A stretch of 5,690 nucleotides of DNA from Pseudomonadota bacterium (GTDB lineage: Bacteria; Pseudomonadota; Alphaproteobacteria; Acetobacterales; Acetobacteraceae). The position numbers and the translations under genes were made by a program. The notes under the pieces were generated by a model that saw only the letters and a list, made by a program, of their open reading frames with translations, had not been told where the DNA came from and made no database searches. Below, piece by piece: positions 4,552-5,690 of the stretch; positions within the stretch are counted from its first letter, which is position 1, and each line of letters starts with the position of its first letter. The stretch lies in contig JAKBCD010000154.1 of NCBI GenBank assembly GCA_021808205.1, forward strand, positions 1-5,690, in the 5' to 3' direction.

Positions 4552-5690
4552 ATGTCCATGACCACCGAAGCCACGATCAATGAACTGGCGACCCAGAAGT
4601 ACAAATATGGGTTCACCACGGATATCGAGATGGAAGAATTCCCGAAAGGGCTTTCTGCTGACATTGTGCGTCTTATCTCGGCCAAAAAAGGTGAGCCGGA
4701 ATGGCTGCTGGAATGGCGCTTGAAGGCCTATGAAGCCTGGCTGAAGATGGAGGAGCCGGAATGGGCGCGCATCCATCATCCGCCGATTGATTATGATGAT
4801 CTGTATTATTACGCTGCCCCGGCGAAAGCTCAGCCGAAATCTCTGGATGAGGTCGATCCTGAGCTTCTGAAAACCTATGAGAAACTTGGCATTCCGTTGC
4901 ATGAACGCGCCGCCCTGGCGGGTGTGGCGGTGGATGCGGTGTTCGATTCTGTTTCCGTCGCCACCACCTTCCGCGACACCTTGGCCAAAGCGGGCGTGAT
5001 TTTCTCTCCCATCTCCGAGGCGGTGCGGGAGCACCCGGAGCTGGTGCAAAAATATCTTGGCTCCGTGGTGCCTGTTGGCGATAATTATTTCACGGCCCTT
5101 AACTCCGCCGTGTTCTCTGATGGCAGTTTCGTCTTCATCCCCAAGGGTGTGCGTTGCCCGATGGAGCTTTCCACCTATTTCCGCATAAATGCCCGCAATA
5201 CCGGACAGTTTGAGCGCACGCTGATCATCGCCGAGGAAGGCGCTTCGGTTTCATATCTTGAAGGCTGCACCGCGCCGATGCGCGATGAGAACCAGCTTCA
5301 CGCCGCCGTGGTTGAGCTGGTGGCGCTGGACGAGGCGATGATTAAATATTCCACCGTGCAGAACTGGTATCCTGGTGATGCGGACGGCAAAGGCGGGATT
5401 TATAACTTTGTTACCAAGCGCGGCGCCTGCCGTGGCAAGAATTCAAAAATTTCCTGGACGCAGGTTGAAACTGGTTCAGCCATTACCTGGAAATACCCCT
5501 CCTGCATTTTGCAGGGTGATGGCTCGGTGGGTGAGTTCTACTCTGTCGCCGTCACCAACCATTTTCAGCAGGCCGATACCGGCACCAAGATGATCCATAT
5601 CGGCAAGAATACGTCGAGCACGATTATCTCGAAAGGTATTTCCGCCGGCCGTTCCAACAACACCTATCGCGGGCTGGTGAAGATTATGCC
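4552..5690 (+). CDS. sufB: Fe-S cluster assembly scaffold protein SufB (partial, 3' end off the window)
   Basis: SufB is the core scaffold of the SufBC2D complex, on which sulfur from SufS/SufE and iron are built into clusters in the cytosol. The window shows 379 codons of an expected roughly 480-495; the last two bases belong to a split codon. Recognisable stretches include [20 protein letters not shown] (N-terminal), [20 protein letters not shown], then [20 protein letters not shown], and [21 protein letters not shown]211, N213, C239, Q270 and W272 correspond to E. coli R226, N228, C254, Q285 and W287 with a constant offset of 15, so the sulfur-transfer core is intact. The later essential Cys (E. 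coli C405) is beyond the edge. The ATG at 4552 is 11 nt after GAGG (4537-4540) and is preferred over the ATG two codons on, which would be 17 nt away. Translation is probably coupled to the regulator upstream. sufC, sufD and sufS are expected to follow. Confidence 0.97.
   Translation, partial: MSMTTEATINELATQKYKYGFTTDIEMEEFPKGLSADIVRLISAKKGEPEWLLEWRLKAYEAWLKMEEPEWARIHHPPIDYDDLYYYAAPAKAQPKSLDEVDPELLKTYEKLGIPLHERAALAGVAVDAVFDSVSVATTFRDTLAKAGVIFSPISEAVREHPELVQKYLGSVVPVGDNYFTALNSAVFSDGSFVFIPKGVRCPMELSTYFRINARNTGQFERTLIIAEEGASVSYLEGCTAPMRDENQLHAAVVELVALDEAMIKYSTVQNWYPGDADGKGGIYNFVTKRGACRGKNSKISWTQVETGSAITWKYPSCILQGDGSVGEFYSVAVTNHFQQADTGTKMIHIGKNTSSTIISKGISAGRSNNTYRGLVKIM

Noticed and set aside
4228..5049. 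Minus-strand open frame of 273 codons across the regulator and sufB
   Set aside because: It lies opposite two well-conserved genes, has Arg/His/Phe-rich shadow composition and shows no domain.

Overview
The window is a chromosomal stretch of moderately GC-rich DNA. It most likely comes from an alphaproteobacterium, and the Acetobacteraceae/Rhodospirillales are my best guess. That placement is inferred from the style of the recognised proteins (GlmS, Gph, a SufR-type Rrf2 regulator, SufB), from the sufR-sufB gene order and from C/G-rich third codon positions. No rRNA or other decisive taxonomic marker is present. The content is mostly housekeeping, and I see no phage, transposon, CRISPR array or defence island.

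Region 1 (1-760) is poorly defined. Frame +1 is open from the left edge to a TAA at 187-189 and reads like the Pro/Ala-rich C-terminal tail of a gene that starts outside the window. A possible 76-residue gene of unknown function runs toward it on the minus strand (230-460). From about 461 to 760 lies a mostly AT-rich intergenic stretch. Its right end (672-734) holds several inverted repeats just before the next gene.

Region 2 (761-3278) holds two convergent genes 13 bp apart. One encodes a FAHD1-like fumarylacetoacetate hydrolase family enzyme (+). The other is glmS (-), the hexosamine-forming aminotransferase that opens UDP-GlcNAc synthesis for peptidoglycan and LPS. No classical terminator separates them.

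Region 3 (3279-3998) is the short divergent spacer of glmS, with overlapping -35-like elements on the two strands, followed by gph (+), a HAD-superfamily phosphoglycolate phosphatase.

Region 4 (3999-5690) is the start of a SUF iron-sulfur cluster assembly operon: an Rrf2-family regulator with three conserved cysteines (sufR-like), then sufB 3 bp downstream, cut by the right edge of the window. A palindromic site matching the core of IscR type 1 operators lies just ahead of the regulator. This suggests that the regulator senses Fe-S status and represses its own operon. It is the most interesting regulatory signal in the window.
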